Shown: in pieces, positions 7,965 to 14,525 of the stretch
Position numbering within the stretch: position 1 is the stretch's first letter
Layout: every line of letters begins with the position of its first letter
Assembly (NCBI RefSeq): GCF_017874215.1
Contig: NZ_JAGGLB010000022.1
Location: 124,001 to 188,000, forward strand
Source of the DNA: Paenibacillus eucommiae
GTDB taxonomy: Bacteria; Bacillota; Bacilli; Paenibacillales; NBRC-103111
Reading direction: 5' to 3'
DNA: 64,000 bases
Position numbers and translations under genes: made by a program
The notes under the pieces: model-generated
What the model was told of the DNA's origin: nothing
The model's database searches: none
The model's input: only the letters and a program-made list of their open reading frames with translations

Positions 7965-8633
7965 TCAAAAGGCACCCTTGGCACCTAATAGTGCACGGAA
8001 TGTCTTCAGAATTATTTTCATATCCAGAAAAAGACTTCGCTCTGAGATATACCGCAAATCCAGCTCAATCATCTGTTCGAAGTTCAAATTGCTGCGTCCG
8101 CTTATTTGCCAAAGCCCTGTACAGCCTGGTATAACCCGCAAACGCTGCATATGGTAGGAGGAATAGTGCTTAACCTCCATAAGCAGCGGTGGCCTTGGCC
8201 CAACGAGACTCATCTCTCCCCTAAGCACATTCAGCAGCTGCGGGAGCTCGTCCAGACTTGTTTTGCGGATAAATTTGCCGATTCTCGTAATTCGTGGATC
8301 ATCCTTCATTTTGAACATATGGCCCTGTACTTCATTTTTGTCGATCAAACCTGCAAGCAGCTCCTCGGCATTAGCTACCATCGAACGAAACTTATACATG
8401 CGGAAGGGCTTGCCGTCTTTTCCCGATCTCATTTGATAAAAGAATACAACACCTTTGGGGTCATCCAGTTTGATCAACAGCGCAATCATAACAAAAATCG
8501 GCATAAGCAGGATGATTCCTATACTCACTAATACGACATCCATAAGCCTCTTCATCCATAAGTAAGCTTGCAAAGTGCGAGAGGAGCGCTGTATCCGACT
8601 TTCATCCAAACTAACCTTCCACTGCGTATTCAT
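7965..8633 (-). CDS. Undecaprenyl-phosphate sugar phosphotransferase (WcaJ catalytic domain type)
   Basis: The initiating enzyme that transfers a sugar phosphate to undecaprenyl phosphate at the inner face of the membrane. Its 222 residues comprise one N-terminal hydrophobic segment (about 32-54) and the bacterial sugar transferase catalytic region, with FRMYKFRSM, TSLDELPQLLNVLRGEMSLVGP and the closing PGCTGLWQISGRS blocks. It lacks the four-helix domain of full-length WcaJ, as is common in Gram-positive priming enzymes. The donor sugar cannot be read from the sequence. RBS AGGAG precedes the ATG. Confidence 0.92.
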   Translation of the reverse strand: MNTQWKVSLDESRIQRSSRTLQAYLWMKRLMDVVLVSIGIILLMPIFVMIALLIKLDDPKGVVFFYQMRSGKDGKPFRMYKFRSMVANAEELLAGLIDKNEVQGHMFKMKDDPRITRIGKFIRKTSLDELPQLLNVLRGEMSLVGPRPPLLMEVKHYSSYHMQRLRVIPGCTGLWQISGRSNLNFEQMIELDLRYISERSLFLDMKIILKTFRALLGAKGAF

Positions 8634-8651
8634 CTTCTCACTCCTAACCTG

Positions 8652-9335
8652 TCACATATAATAGTAAGATGAACTACCGTCTTTTGGAGACATTATATTG
8701 TTAATAACGACACCGAGCACCCTCGCCTTGACATGTTCAAACCCTAGCAAAGACTTTTGGACGAGCTGCTGCTTGACCTTGCCGTAATGGACAACCAGCA
8801 GCACCCCATCGCACAGGGTTGAAAGAATCTGAGCATCGGTTACCGCCAAGGAAGGAGGCGAATCAATCAGGATTAAATCGTATTCAGCATCTAGCTGTTC
8901 AAGCAGGGCTTTCATTTTTTGGGAAGCAAGCAGCTCGGACGGGTTAGGCGGGACGGGGCCCGAAGGGATTATGGATAAATTGGGAATGTCCGTCTCCAAG
9001 ATAGAACTGGCAGCCTGACCTTGGTTAATCAAAACATTCGTAAGGCCGTACCGGTTCGACTTGACAAAAAAATGATGCAGCGCAGGCTTTCGCAGGTCAG
9101 CATCAATGAGCAGCACCCGTTTATTCTCTTGTGCAAACGTAACCGCCAAATTGGCTATCGTTGTCGATTTCCCTTCACCCGGCTGTGATGAGGTCACGAG
9201 GATTCGCTTGATCGCTTGATCCACCGCGGAAAAGGTGAGGTTCGTTCTAAGTGTTTTATAGGATTCGGATATGATGGATTTAGGGTTTGTGTTAGTCACC
9301 AGCAGGTATTTATTTTTACTGGTTGGCACTGACAT
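8652..9335 (-). CDS. CpsD/CapB/YwqD-type bacterial tyrosine kinase
   Basis: A cytoplasmic BY-kinase that autophosphorylates on a C-terminal tyrosine cluster and controls polysaccharide assembly with the Wzz-like membrane partner encoded next door. The Walker A motif SQPGEGKST, Walker A' LLIDADLRKP and Walker B LILIDSPP are clear, and the tail ends in SSYYYM. The ATG at 9335 is preferred over the in-frame GTG at 9347 because TAGGTG is well spaced for it. It overlaps the end of the Wzz-like gene by 20 bp, which suggests coupled translation. Confidence 0.92.
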   Translation of the reverse strand: MSVPTSKNKYLLVTNTNPKSIISESYKTLRTNLTFSAVDQAIKRILVTSSQPGEGKSTTIANLAVTFAQENKRVLLIDADLRKPALHHFFVKSNRYGLTNVLINQGQAASSILETDIPNLSIIPSGPVPPNPSELLASQKMKALLEQLDAEYDLILIDSPPSLAVTDAQILSTLCDGVLLVVHYGKVKQQLVQKSLLGFEHVKARVLGVVINNIMSPKDGSSSYYYM

Positions 9336-10071
9336 ATGCGGATTCACCTACCTCTCTATGTGTTTTCATGGCCAAATTTGTATTCATGTCTTTGGATTTA
9401 ATTTTGGAAATCAGGCCGAGTGTCGGAACACCCAAGCGTCTCTTGACATCTTCTTCCGTTTTGATGGAATCATCCATATATTCGAGAATAATCACAATTC
9501 CCAGTGCCAGCATAAAGGACAAAATCAAACTAATCACTACGTTCATTAGCGGATTAGGTTTAATGGGCTCTGGGACGCTGTATTCGTTAGCTTCATTTAG
9601 AATAGTTACATTGTCCACCTTCATAATGGTCGGAATCTGATTTTTGAACACTTCCGCTATCGCATTCACCATGCGGGCTGCCTGGACATAAGAATGATCC
9701 TCCATACTTAGCGTCATGACCTGACTCTCGTTCCCAGAGCTCACATTCACTTTTTCAATTAGCTGCTTCGAGCTCAGACCGAGCTCAGGGTACTGTTCAA
9801 CAACTTTATTCATAATTGCTGGTGTCTTCATTATTTCCTTGTATGTATTGATGAGCTTGATATTGGTATCAATGCTTCCATAGTCGATGACTTGTGCGCC
9901 TTGAATCTCCTCTGCCTTCGTGACAATCAGCTTTACATCTGCTCCGTATACGGGTCGAATGAAGTTGTAGCTGATAATTCCGGTGGCGACACTCGCTGAC
10001 AGCACGATTGCTAGAAGGAGCCACAATCTTTTCCGGATAATCTTGATGTAATCCTTGATTTCAAGTTCCAT
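9316..10071 (-). CDS. Wzz/YwqC-type chain-length determinant and kinase activator
   Basis: A membrane protein of 251 residues with two transmembrane segments (about 15-37 and 172-195) enclosing an extracellular Wzz domain. The short cytoplasmic tail (EYMDDSIKTEEDVKRRLG) is the part that activates BY-kinases in this family. It is the first gene of the leftward operon. The ATG has GGAGGG 4 nt upstream. The promoter lies 56-84 bp upstream and is overlaid by GATAC palindromes, so repression by the divergently encoded XRE protein is likely. Confidence 0.92.
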   Translation of the reverse strand: MELEIKDYIKIIRKRLWLLLAIVLSASVATGIISYNFIRPVYGADVKLIVTKAEEIQGAQVIDYGSIDTNIKLINTYKEIMKTPAIMNKVVEQYPELGLSSKQLIEKVNVSSGNESQVMTLSMEDHSYVQAARMVNAIAEVFKNQIPTIMKVDNVTILNEANEYSVPEPIKPNPLMNVVISLILSFMLALGIVIILEYMDDSIKTEEDVKRRLGVPTLGLISKIKSKDMNTNLAMKTHREVGESAYVSANQ

Positions 10072-10101
10072 CTTACCCTCCGTTTGAAAATAGTTTAACT
10101 A

Positions 10102-10116
10102 GATACGATATGTATC
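10102..10116. promoter_or_regulatory. GATAC-N5-GTATC palindrome, site 1
   Basis: GATAC GATAT GTATC, downstream of the operon's -10 and close to its expected start of transcription. It is the inverse copy of site 2 over 16 bases, and the two centres are 32 bp apart, about three helical turns, which favours cooperative binding on one face. Confidence 0.75.
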
Positions 10117-10126
10117 TTTAATCAAT

Positions 10127-10155
10127 AATTTACGATACATATCGTATCTTGTCAA
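10127..10155 (-). promoter_or_regulatory. SigA-type promoter of the polysaccharide operon
   Basis: On the minus strand the -35 TTGACA (10155-10150) and the -10 TAAATT (10132-10127) are separated by 17 bp. The spacer is filled by a 15-bp GATAC palindrome (10134-10148), a classic repressor geometry. It is the only good promoter before the first gene of the operon. Confidence 0.75.
10134..10148. promoter_or_regulatory. GATAC-N5-GTATC palindrome, site 2
   Basis: GATAC ATATC GTATC lies exactly between the -35 and -10 of the leftward operon promoter. A protein bound here would exclude RNA polymerase. Confidence 0.78.
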
Positions 10156-10322
10156 GCAAAATTCTATGATTTTTCATATTTTCACAATCTTTATCTTTCT
10201 TTGGAATATAAAGAAGCTCCTATTCTCATTTCGGTTCCTTCCAAGCAGCGGCTGCTTGGCTTGATCCTGCATATTTTTCCTCAAGTATCAACAAAATAGG
10301 CGAAAATTCTGCATTTTTCATT

Positions 10323-10350
10323 TTGTTATCAGACAAAACACTGGTATAAT
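10323..10350 (+). promoter_or_regulatory. Promoter of the XRE regulator gene
   Basis: TTGTTA (10323-10328), 16 bp, then TATAAT (10345-10350) preceded by TGG (extended -10). It is about 60 bp upstream of the XRE start. No GATAC palindrome overlaps it. Confidence 0.6.
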
Positions 10351-10409
10351 AAGTCTAAACTAGTGGTTATACTACTAATATTCCTAATTGAAATGTGAGG
10401 AAATGAAAG

Positions 10410-10781
10410 ATGATAAGATATGGGGACAGAATTGCCCTCTTACGTGAAAAACATGCACTTACCCAAGAAGAGCTTGCCAATAAGCTGGGCATTTCAAGGG
10501 CTGCACTTTCACATTATGAAACCTCTCGTAGAGAGCCTGACTATGAGACTATGAATAAAATTGCTTCCTTCTTTAAAGTTTCTACCGATTATTTGTTAAA
10601 CAGATCTAATAATCCCGAAGCTGTTCTGGATGAAGATGTCAGGGATTTTGTGGATAGCCTGGAGCTTTCTGATGAGAACATTATGGAAAAATTCGCCTTA
10701 ACTGTAGATGGCAGAAAACTGTCTGCAGAAGAAGCCAAGCGGTTCATTGCTTTTGTGAGAGCCGAGAGATCCTTAGAGTAG
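10410..10781 (+). CDS. XRE/SinR-like DNA-binding repressor
   Basis: A protein of 123 residues with an N-terminal HTH_3 domain (about residues 7-61: LREKHALTQEELANKLGISR then ALSHYETSRREPDYETM). The acidic C-terminal half probably mediates oligomerisation. ATG 10410 has TGAGGAAA upstream. It is divergent from the polysaccharide operon, and five GATAC-N5-GTATC palindromes lie in this block. XRE-family repressors commonly bind such short palindromes, and from memory the operators of the PBSX Xre repressor also contain GATAC half-sites. The assignment of this protein as the binder is inference from position. Confidence 0.88.
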   Translation: MIRYGDRIALLREKHALTQEELANKLGISRAALSHYETSRREPDYETMNKIASFFKVSTDYLLNRSNNPEAVLDEDVRDFVDSLELSDENIMEKFALTVDGRKLSAEEAKRFIAFVRAERSLE

Positions 10782-10854
10782 AGCAAAGCGCACAGCAATA
10801 TACAATGGCCAGAGCTTTAACCGCTAATAAAGCTTTACGATGTACATAACCCAA

Positions 10855-10869
10855 GATACATTTCGTATC
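10855..10869. promoter_or_regulatory. GATAC-N5-GTATC palindrome, site 3
   Basis: GATAC ATTTC GTATC in the gap between the convergent XRE and recombinase-like genes. There is no obvious promoter next to it, so it may be a looping or auxiliary site. Confidence 0.65.
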
Positions 10870-10901
10870 TAACCAGGCGGTCTTCCCCCTGTCTGCTTCC
10901 C

Positions 10902-11429
10902 TCATAGCTCGGCGAGCCTTTTATCTGCCTGCATACCTATGTACTTGAGAGTGACCGATGGTGCAGAATGATTAAAAAGCTCGCGGAGTACGGAAACATT
11001 TTTTGTTTTTTGATAATAGTGATAACCGAACGTTTTGCGCAGCGTGTGTGTGCCAATATCCTGAAGCCCGGCTTGCTTGGCCGCTTCATTCAAAATACGG
11101 TATACCCGTATTCTCTTAATCGGCTTGCCTGTCCGCTGCGAAGGAAACAGAAAATCATAATCATCCATATGGACGACATATTCTTCAACCCAATCACGAA
11201 GCTGGCTGGAAACAAGGAATGACTTGCTCTTGCCTGTCTTTCCTTCCTGAATGGTCACCTTGCTCTTACCTTTCAAATCCCCTACCCTTAGCTTCAGCAA
11301 GTCGCTGAGATGCAATCCCGAATGAATACCAACCGTGAACAACAGCCAGTCTCTCATGGATTGCCGCTTCAGTATTTCTTGAATTTCTTCGATTTTTTCC
11401 TGGTCTCGAATGGGCTGGACAACTTGCAT
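10902..11429 (-). CDS. Short tyrosine-recombinase-like protein with altered catalytic arginine
   Basis: A protein of about 175 residues that is essentially only the catalytic domain of a phage-integrase family enzyme. It keeps the HxxR box (HTLRKTF), the second histidine (LFNHSAPSVT) and the nucleophilic tyrosine (LKYIG). The usual first catalytic arginine of the GLR-xS/D-LL motif is replaced: the text reads SGLHLSDLLKL, with codon CAT. The N-terminal core-binding domain is missing. The length is like that of FimB-type switch recombinases, but loss of the arginine may leave only DNA binding. ATG 11429 is preferred to GTG 11441, whose GGAAGG would be too close. A GATAC palindrome lies 40 bp upstream. 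Confidence 0.8.
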   Translation of the reverse strand: MQVVQPIRDQEKIEEIQEILKRQSMRDWLLFTVGIHSGLHLSDLLKLRVGDLKGKSKVTIQEGKTGKSKSFLVSSQLRDWVEEYVVHMDDYDFLFPSQRTGKPIKRIRVYRILNEAAKQAGLQDIGTHTLRKTFGYHYYQKTKNVSVLRELFNHSAPSVTLKYIGMQADKRLAEL

Positions 11430-11468
11430 GCAGGTATACACCTTCCCTTTTCAAATCCGTATTTTTTA

Positions 11469-11495
11469 GATACAATTCGTATCAAAGAAATTATA
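11469..11495 (-). promoter_or_regulatory. Promoter -10 and GATAC site 4 upstream of the recombinase-like gene
   Basis: On the minus strand TATAAT (11495-11490) has a weak -35 TTTGAA 17 bp upstream. GATAC AATTC GTATC (11469-11483) lies where transcription would start. The arrangement suggests control by the same regulator as the polysaccharide operon. Confidence 0.6.
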
Positions 11496-11508
11496 GCATA
11501 GCTTGTAT

Positions 11509-12558
11509 TTATTTCAAATAGGTTTCTTTAAGAGATTTCACCTGCTCCATGTCGGGAATCCAATAGTATAAACGCGTCTTTGACAAAGCATCGGTTTCAT
11601 AGCCGCCATGTCCCGGAATTTGCTTGTACTGAAATTCGTCCGACTTCATTCCTTTAAACAGCCAGGCGAGGCTAATCAAATCGGAATCCGTGAAATTCGT
11701 ATCCAGAATATCCTTTTTGATTTTCGCTAGCAGCTCGGCCACCCGCGGCAGCTGCTCGGGCTGCAGCAGCTCCTCGGCTACACTCCGCAGTATTTTCGCC
11801 TGCTCGGCCTGCCTTCCGAAATCCCCGTCCGGGAATGCCCATCGCTCCCTAACCAAGCCGAGTGCTATTTCGCCGTCAATAAGCTGTGTTCCCTTATGCA
11901 GCGTAACATTAACCGCTTTTAAATAAAGCTCCTTTTCAACCTCAACCTTCACACCTCCTATGGCATCGATCGCATTCTCAAACCCTTGAAAGTTCGTTTT
12001 CATATAATAATTAATCGGAATGTCCAGGAAATTGCTGACTGCTTTGATGGCCGCTTCTGTACCTGCCCGATTACCGCCCTCTACCTCCCCCAGGATATGC
12101 GCGTGATTGATTTTGGTATACCCAATACCGTTAATTGAAACACGGGTATCGCGTGGCAGAGAGAGAATATGTACCTTGCGCTCAGCTGGAACGACTCTCA
12201 TCACCATCATTACATCGCTTCGTGAGCTTTCTGTTTTTCTGGCATCAATCCCCAAAATAAGCACGTTGAATGCTTTCGGTCCCTCCGGGTCTGCTTTCTC
12301 AGCCATAGCCGGGTTTGCTGCTGCCGCTGCGCCCATGTTCAAGGCACCAGCCTCAGCAGGATTATTCTCCTCCCTTACAAACGAGCTTCTCCACGGCACT
12401 GCCAATTGAAGCCCCATCTGTTTAGCCGGAAGAGCTAATACAGGAACGTTCACTTTGTTAAAATGGCGTTCAGGCTCCAAATGCCAATACAAATAACTTG
12501 CCAGGCATATACCGCCCGCTAATACTGAAACAGCCATGTAGGTCCACCTGCGCTTCAT
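11509..12558 (-). CDS. LytR-CpsA-Psr (LCP) family phosphotransferase
   Basis: A membrane-anchored enzyme that attaches undecaprenyl-linked polymers such as wall teichoic acid or capsule to peptidoglycan, outside the cell. One N-terminal transmembrane helix is followed by the LCP core: LILGIDARKTESSRSDVMM, LSLPRDTRVSINGIGYTKIN, INYYMKTNFQGFENAIDAIG, and GLVRERWAFPDGDFGRQAEQ, which carry the conserved Arg and Asp residues. A 30-residue Ala-rich linker follows the helix. ATG 12558 has AAGGGA at 10 nt and is preferred to GTG 12567. Its position beside the polysaccharide operon and a GATAC site suggests it anchors that polymer. Confidence 0.9.
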   Translation of the reverse strand: MKRRWTYMAVSVLAGGICLASYLYWHLEPERHFNKVNVPVLALPAKQMGLQLAVPWRSSFVREENNPAEAGALNMGAAAAANPAMAEKADPEGPKAFNVLILGIDARKTESSRSDVMMVMRVVPAERKVHILSLPRDTRVSINGIGYTKINHAHILGEVEGGNRAGTEAAIKAVSNFLDIPINYYMKTNFQGFENAIDAIGGVKVEVEKELYLKAVNVTLHKGTQLIDGEIALGLVRERWAFPDGDFGRQAEQAKILRSVAEELLQPEQLPRVAELLAKIKKDILDTNFTDSDLISLAWLFKGMKSDEFQYKQIPGHGGYETDALSKTRLYYWIPDMEQVKSLKETYLK

Positions 12559-12621
12559 CACTTCCACTTCCCTTTCTAAAGAGCAATTCGTGCAATTCGG
12601 TGCTATCCGGTGCTATTCCCC

Positions 12622-12666
12622 GATACGTTATGTATGATACAAAACATATATGATACGAATTGTATC
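12622..12666. promoter_or_regulatory. GATAC palindromes upstream of the LCP gene (site 5 plus a degenerate copy)
   Basis: GATAC GAATT GTATC (12652-12666) is a perfect site. GATAC GTTAT GTATG (12622-12636) matches except for its last base. An extra GATAC half-site lies between them. All are 55-110 bp upstream of the LCP start. I do not see an unambiguous promoter here. Confidence 0.65.
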
Positions 12667-12708
12667 ACTTGATATGGACAAAGGCAATATCTTTTATCTC
12701 AAAAAAAT

Positions 12709-12743
12709 AAGGGAACACAAGAGTTCTCTGTACAAGTTCCCTT
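12709..12743 (-). terminator. Rho-independent terminator after the glucosaminidase gene
   Basis: AAGGGAAC and GTTCCCTT arms (12709-12716, 12736-12743), followed on the minus strand by a run of T. It lies 95 bp beyond the stop of the leftward GH73-like gene. Confidence 0.75.
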
Positions 12744-12837
12744 TGTTAAAATTTCCTGCGTGAGAGCTCCATTCATGTTAGCTTCATTCATTGATAGCTC
12801 CAATTGACAGCTCCATTCGTAAAGTTGCCTCATGGTG

Positions 12838-13440
12838 CTATTCTACCTTTTGTCCGGAAGCTTTCCTCAGCTCATTGGCCAGTCTGTTGAATTCTTTTCT
12901 TGCTGAGGCATTTTCCGTACTGCCCCAAGCCGCGGATAGAAAAGCAATGATTTTATTGGCATCCTGCGGTTTCATCATATAGCTGTCCTCCTCCTTGTCC
13001 TCCTTAATGACTGCCTTATCGTACTTCGTCAAGCCATTTTGTTCGATAATGATTATGAGCTTGGCGGCATAGGAAGGGTCTGTTGCATAACCTGCATACT
13101 GGAGCGCTTGACTCGCTTTGATATAATTACGCTCGCCTATTACAGCAGCGTATCTCGGGTTCATTTGGAGCAGTCTGGAATGATCGCGAATACTGTCCAG
13201 CCAGCTGTCATATACCCTGAAGCCGTCAACGATTCGAACCCACTCCCCATTTATATACTCGCTGGTTGTTAGCCGCTGCCCCGTTCCTTTAATGCCAAAT
13301 AAATTATTGCCTGAGGCGCTGCTCCCCCACCCGCTTTCCAGGATCGCTTGCGCAATGCTTACACTTGCAAGTATGCCGGAAGCCGCCATATCTTTCTGGG
13401 CTGCCGGACCGATTGCTGACAAGAAGGCTTGTTTATTCAT
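12838..13440 (-). CDS. GH73-like N-acetylglucosaminidase (peptidoglycan hydrolase)
   Basis: The 200 residues carry a glucosaminidase/FlgJ-type domain at about 1-140: SVSIAQAILESGWGSS holds the catalytic Glu35, followed by NNLFGIKGTG and the YATDPSYAAKLIIII block. It would cleave GlcNAc-MurNAc bonds in peptidoglycan. There is no signal peptide or wall-binding repeat, so export by holin, lysis or a non-classical route would be needed. That is typical of phage-like or spore-related members. The lysine- and glutamate-rich tail of about 50 residues is not recognised. ATG has AGGGGGG 6 nt upstream. Confidence 0.82.
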   Translation of the reverse strand: MNKQAFLSAIGPAAQKDMAASGILASVSIAQAILESGWGSSASGNNLFGIKGTGQRLTTSEYINGEWVRIVDGFRVYDSWLDSIRDHSRLLQMNPRYAAVIGERNYIKASQALQYAGYATDPSYAAKLIIIIEQNGLTKYDKAVIKEDKEEDSYMMKPQDANKIIAFLSAAWGSTENASARKEFNRLANELRKASGQKVE

Positions 13441-13544
13441 GATTGTCCCCCCTTTATACTAATATATGAATTATCCTCTCTATTTGATCGGGCGATGGCT
13501 GCCCTTCATAGTGCCATCACCACCAGGAGTGGTTTGCGACAAAC

Positions 13545-13575
13545 AAAAAACCACCTGCAGAAAAGGTGGTTTTTT
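13545..13575. terminator. Bidirectional terminator
   Basis: AAAAAACCACCT (13545-13556) pairs with AGGTGGTTTTTT (13564-13575), giving U runs on both strands. It lies between the acetyltransferase stop (13623) and the start of the glucosaminidase gene, so it ends the leftward acetyltransferase transcript. Confidence 0.85.
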
Positions 13576-13622
13576 GAACTATCGTTTTTGTTAGTGTCAC
13601 TTATTGAACGCCAAACTGTACA

Positions 13623-14300
13623 TCAACCATTCTCTAGGTGCTCATATGGTTTTATTTCCCTTAGGTAATAGTCATATAATTGATCAATAGAAGAACTGGA
13701 GAAGATAGGAATGGCCCGTTCAATTTTCTCACGTTCCCAATCGAACCAACGCATTTCCTTTAACTTTTCGATTTCTTTGTCTGTAAAGCGTTTCTTTATC
13801 TCTTTAGCAGGGTTGCCGCCTACTATCGTATATGGCGGGACATCTTTTACAACAACCGATCCTGCCGCAACAATGGCACCTTCACCAATGTTCACGCCGG
13901 GCATAATCATTGCATTCATGCCAATCCAGGCATCACTTTCGATGATGGTATCCCCTTTGGGTTCGTAAGAGGTTTCAATCTGCTCCGCAAAAGGATACAC
14001 GGTAATCCATTCAGGATGATGATTGTGATTCCCACCCATTAAAATAATTACACCACTTGCAATACATACGTAATTTCCTATAATCAATTTATCTAATACC
14101 CAACCATAGTCTTCGATGGGGTTAAATAGCCTTCTTGATTTTTCATCTCCCCAAAGGTATCTAACGCACCCATCTTCAAAATCATGATGACCGTAATAAC
14201 CAGAGTAATAGGAATACTCCCCTACTTCAATCATTGGGTTGGTTACAATATCCTTTAGATACTTAGTTTCTGACCAGTGGTTAAACCGATGTTGTTTCAT
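13623..14300 (-). CDS. CatB/Vat-family xenobiotic O-acetyltransferase
   Basis: A trimeric left-handed beta-helix acetyltransferase of 225 residues. The segment VGEYSYYSGYY, the histidine-containing loop GGNHNHHPEW (His92-His95) and the coils ending in IVGGNPAKEIKKRF are typical of type B chloramphenicol acetyltransferases and streptogramin A acetyltransferases. Members inactivate antibiotics by acetyl transfer from acetyl-CoA, but chromosomal relatives are often of unknown substrate. An insert near residues 52-67 (KSRRLFNPIEDYGWV region) distinguishes it from the CatB sequences I recall. The leader shows a hairpin next to the ribosome binding site and a promoter with an operator-like palindrome, so expression is probably inducible. 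Resistance itself is not proven by sequence. Confidence 0.8.
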   Translation of the reverse strand: MKQHRFNHWSETKYLKDIVTNPMIEVGEYSYYSGYYGHHDFEDGCVRYLWGDEKSRRLFNPIEDYGWVLDKLIIGNYVCIASGVIILMGGNHNHHPEWITVYPFAEQIETSYEPKGDTIIESDAWIGMNAMIMPGVNIGEGAIVAAGSVVVKDVPPYTIVGGNPAKEIKKRFTDKEIEKLKEMRWFDWEREKIERAIPIFSSSSIDQLYDYYLREIKPYEHLENG

Positions 14301-14306
14301 ACGTTT

Positions 14307-14349
14307 CCCTCGCTTCTAAGTCATATAAATCATATTTTCACTTAGAAGC
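14307..14349 (-). promoter_or_regulatory. Attenuator-like leader hairpin of the CatB-like gene
   Basis: On the minus strand GCTTCTAAGT (14349-14340) and ACTTAGAAGC (14321-14312) form a perfect 10-bp stem. The GAGGG ribosome binding site begins directly after it. A six-codon leader ORF, MIYMT and stop (14333-14316), runs through the loop into the second arm. This is the layout of translational attenuators before cat and erm genes, but the leader's own ribosome binding site is weak. Confidence 0.5.
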
Positions 14350-14426
14350 TTAATGCAGTAGCAACATTCTTAAGCCGTTTCAAACGACGAACCATCGTTC
14401 TCATCCTTTTCCTATTTGATGGGAAC

Positions 14427-14456
14427 ATTGTAACAAACGAATCATTTGTTCGTCAA
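14427..14456 (-). promoter_or_regulatory. Promoter and operator-like palindrome of the CatB-like gene
   Basis: Minus strand -35 TTGACG (14456-14451), an 18-bp spacer and -10 TACAAT (14432-14427). The spacer carries an imperfect 19-bp palindrome (14434-14452, CRAACRAATSATTYGTTYG pattern), where a TetR-like repressor could bind. No such regulator gene is nearby. Confidence 0.55.
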
Positions 14457-14461
14457 ACCAA

Positions 14462-14495
14462 AGAGAAAGGGCCAACAGCGCTGGCACCTTTCTCT
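14462..14495 (-). terminator. Terminator of the ABC exporter operon
   Basis: AGAGAAAGG (14462-14470) pairs with CCTTTCTCT (14487-14495), with an inner GCCA/TGGC pair. It lies 31 bp past the stop of the second ABC gene. The T run is short, so termination may be partial. Confidence 0.6.
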
Positions 14496-14525
14496 CTGGT
14501 ATTCCCGATTGCGGCTTCTACGCTT

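Noticed and set aside
10102..10148. The two inverted GATAC palindromes as arms of an invertible promoter
   Set aside because: Only 17 bp lie between them, too short for a tyrosine-recombinase inversion. An operator pair with helical phasing explains them better.
13545..13575. Inverted repeat as an insertion sequence end
   Set aside because: It is a compact stem with U runs on both sides, so it is a terminator.
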